Shown here: one piece after another, positions 52,474 to 53,472 of the stretch
Numbering within the stretch: position 1 is the stretch's first letter
How the letters are laid out: every line of letters begins with the position of its first letter
From: a bacterium
GTDB lineage: Bacteria > Krumholzibacteriota > Krumholzibacteriia > LZORAL124-64-63
Length of the DNA: 53,472 nucleotides
Assembly (NCBI GenBank): GCA_003353795.1
Contig: PIVY01000009.1
Span: 1 to 53,472 of the forward strand
Direction: 5' to 3'
The notes under the pieces: generated by a model
Told to the model about the DNA's origin: nothing
The model's database searches: none
Seen by the model: only the letters and a program-made list of their open reading frames with translations
Program-made: the position numbers and the translations under genes

Positions 52474-52499
52474 GGGCCACCTCCGGAGGGAGGTGGCCT
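52474..52499. terminator. Bidirectional hairpin terminator between hydA and the phosphatase gene
   Basis: A perfect 10-bp stem (52475-52484 with 52489-52498) closes the loop GGAG, with a G-U pair outside. It sits between two convergent stops, 22 bp after hydA and 12 bp from the phosphatase stop. Confidence 0.7.
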
Positions 52500-52510
52500 C
52501 GTCGTCAGTC

Positions 52511-53472
52511 CTAGAACACATCCACCGACAGTAATGTCACGTCGTCCTGTGGCTGTTCTCCCGGGCACCAGCCCTCGATCCTGCGGATCGCCTCGGCCAG
52601 GCTCTCGTCCGGCGGCATACCGTGGAGTTCGACGAGCCCGTCGAGCATCTGCCGCTCCCCCATTTCCTGATCATTCTCATCGATGGCCTCGAAGGCACCG
52701 TCGGTGTAGAGCAGCATGCGGTCTCCCGGCTCCAGTTGCACCGTCTTCTCTTGATACTCGAAATCCGGAAGGACTCCGATGGGCAGGCCGAGAGCCAGGG
52801 GGCAGGGCCGGGCGTAGGTCGCCGTGATGCGTACCGGTGGCGGATGACCGGCCGTCACGTAACGGAAGGTGCGCGTGCGCAGGTCGAGGATCCCGTACAG
52901 GATGGTGAAGAATTTGCCGGTCTCGGGGCCGGCGCCGTAGAGTCGGTTGAGGGTCTTGGCCACCGCGGCAGGATCGGCGGGAACGAATCCAGTCTTGCTG
53001 GCCGGGTCGGCGTCGAAGAGTACCGAGTCCCCGGGCAGCGGCGACAGCCAGCGATAAAGCGAGGCAGACAGCAAGGCGGCCGGCACTCCGTGGCCGCAGA
53101 CATCCAGGATATAGAGGCCGACGTGGTCTTCGTCCAGGCGCATGACGTTGAGACCGTCCCCGGCCAACTCGTCGCAGGGTCGAAAGCGAAAGGCGAACTC
53201 GTAGCCGGGCACCTCGGGCAGCGACTCGGGCAGCCAGGCTTTCTGGATGACCGCCGCCTCCTCGAGATCGCGCCGCATCTGGTTGTTGATAGCCCGCAGA
53301 CGATCCTCCGCTTCCCGCCGCTGGGTCACGTCAGACTGGATGCCGATGAAGTGCGTCACCTCGCCGCTGTCGTCGCGTACCGGCGTGATGGACAGGCGGT
53401 TCCAGAACGGTGTGCCGTCCTTGCGCAGGTTGAGGATCTCGACGCTGCAATCCCGCCCTTCCTGCATCGCCC
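52511..53472 (-). CDS. PAS-linked SpoIIE-type PP2C serine phosphatase, 5' end cut by window edge
   Basis: At least 318 residues are visible; the frame is open to the right edge and the first visible residues (EILNLRKDGTPFWNRLSITPVRDDSG) are already inside a PAS/PAC domain, so the true start lies outside. A helical linker with the RsbU/SpoIIE hallmark (AAVIQKAWLPESLPEVPG) follows. The PP2C domain starts with FRFRPCDELAGDGLNV, then has YILDVCGHGVPAALLSASLY with metal-binding Asp/Gly, VTAGHPPP, and RMLLYTDGAFEA near the end. Such enzymes dephosphorylate anti-anti-sigma factors or similar STAS proteins, linking a sensed signal to a sigma factor; none of those partners is in the window. Confidence 0.88.
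   Translation of the reverse strand, partial: AMQEGRDCSVEILNLRKDGTPFWNRLSITPVRDDSGEVTHFIGIQSDVTQRREAEDRLRAINNQMRRDLEEAAVIQKAWLPESLPEVPGYEFAFRFRPCDELAGDGLNVMRLDEDHVGLYILDVCGHGVPAALLSASLYRWLSPLPGDSVLFDADPASKTGFVPADPAAVAKTLNRLYGAGPETGKFFTILYGILDLRTRTFRYVTAGHPPPVRITATYARPCPLALGLPIGVLPDFEYQEKTVQLEPGDRMLLYTDGAFEAIDENDQEMGERQMLDGLVELHGMPPDESLAEAIRRIEGWCPGEQPQDDVTLLSVDVF

Noticed and set aside
1-53472. tRNA, rRNA, CRISPR arrays, insertion sequences, phage or attachment sites
   Set aside because: No tRNA-like cloverleaf, direct spaced repeats, transposase, integrase or terminal inverted repeats were seen by eye.

Overview
The window is a high-GC (about two thirds G+C), gene-dense bacterial chromosome segment with no rRNA, tRNA, CRISPR array, insertion sequence or phage gene that I could see. 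Three large secreted proteins end in the same FlgD-like C-terminal domain (core NPFNP, then a GxYxYxL strand and a basic tail). Together with propeller proteins, an enzyme-rich secretome, protein kinases fused to beta-propellers and a trimeric [FeFe] hydrogenase, this points to an uncultured lineage near the FCB group (Krumholzibacteriota, Eisenbacteria or Latescibacterota-like). That placement is inference from gene content and style; no marker gene is present.

Layout. 1-7.0 kb: a partial phytase-like lipoprotein, a secreted beta-helix protein, a translationally coupled class III aminotransferase and NhaC-type antiporter, a rhodanese-YceI fusion whose rhodanese active site is lost, and a secreted propeller. 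7.2-12.5 kb: a surface-glycan block (GT-C glycosyltransferase, FAD oxidoreductase of the UGM/amine-oxidase type, NAD-dependent epimerase, methyltransferase, GtrA flippase-like protein). 12.5-18.6 kb: two EamA transporters around a propeller lipoprotein and a receptor-like Ser/Thr kinase with an extracellular propeller. 18.6-32.6 kb: an LVIVD-repeat secreted protein, a PHP hydrolase and a giant 3,632-residue secreted protein built of eight tandem modules of about 450 residues.

33-37.8 kb is a signalling block: a small kinase, a methyl-accepting protein with a c-type heme motif, a PAS histidine kinase with a receiver domain, and a membrane protein coupled to it. 37.8-41 kb: a BlaI/BlaR1-like pair behind two identical palindromic operators, the BlaR1-like protease carrying eight extracytoplasmic 28-29-residue repeats, then a membrane-anchored orphan Clp-N domain. 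41.2-43.2 kb: a divergent GTP-type PEP carboxykinase. 43.3-48.3 kb: a dockerin-bearing secreted protein, an S41 peptidase and another FlgD-tailed secreted protein.

48.8-52.5 kb: a compact, translationally coupled hydABC-type operon (NuoE-like, NuoF-like, [FeFe]-hydrogenase large subunit) behind an AT-rich 0.5-kb leader that holds a perfect palindrome and a hairpin able to mask the ribosome binding site. The right edge holds the 3' part of a PAS-linked SpoIIE-type phosphatase. Metabolically the window suggests a heterotroph coupling fermentative NADH/ferredoxin oxidation to H2 (or the reverse), with PEP carboxykinase at the gluconeogenic/anaplerotic node and heavy investment in secreted, modular proteins.
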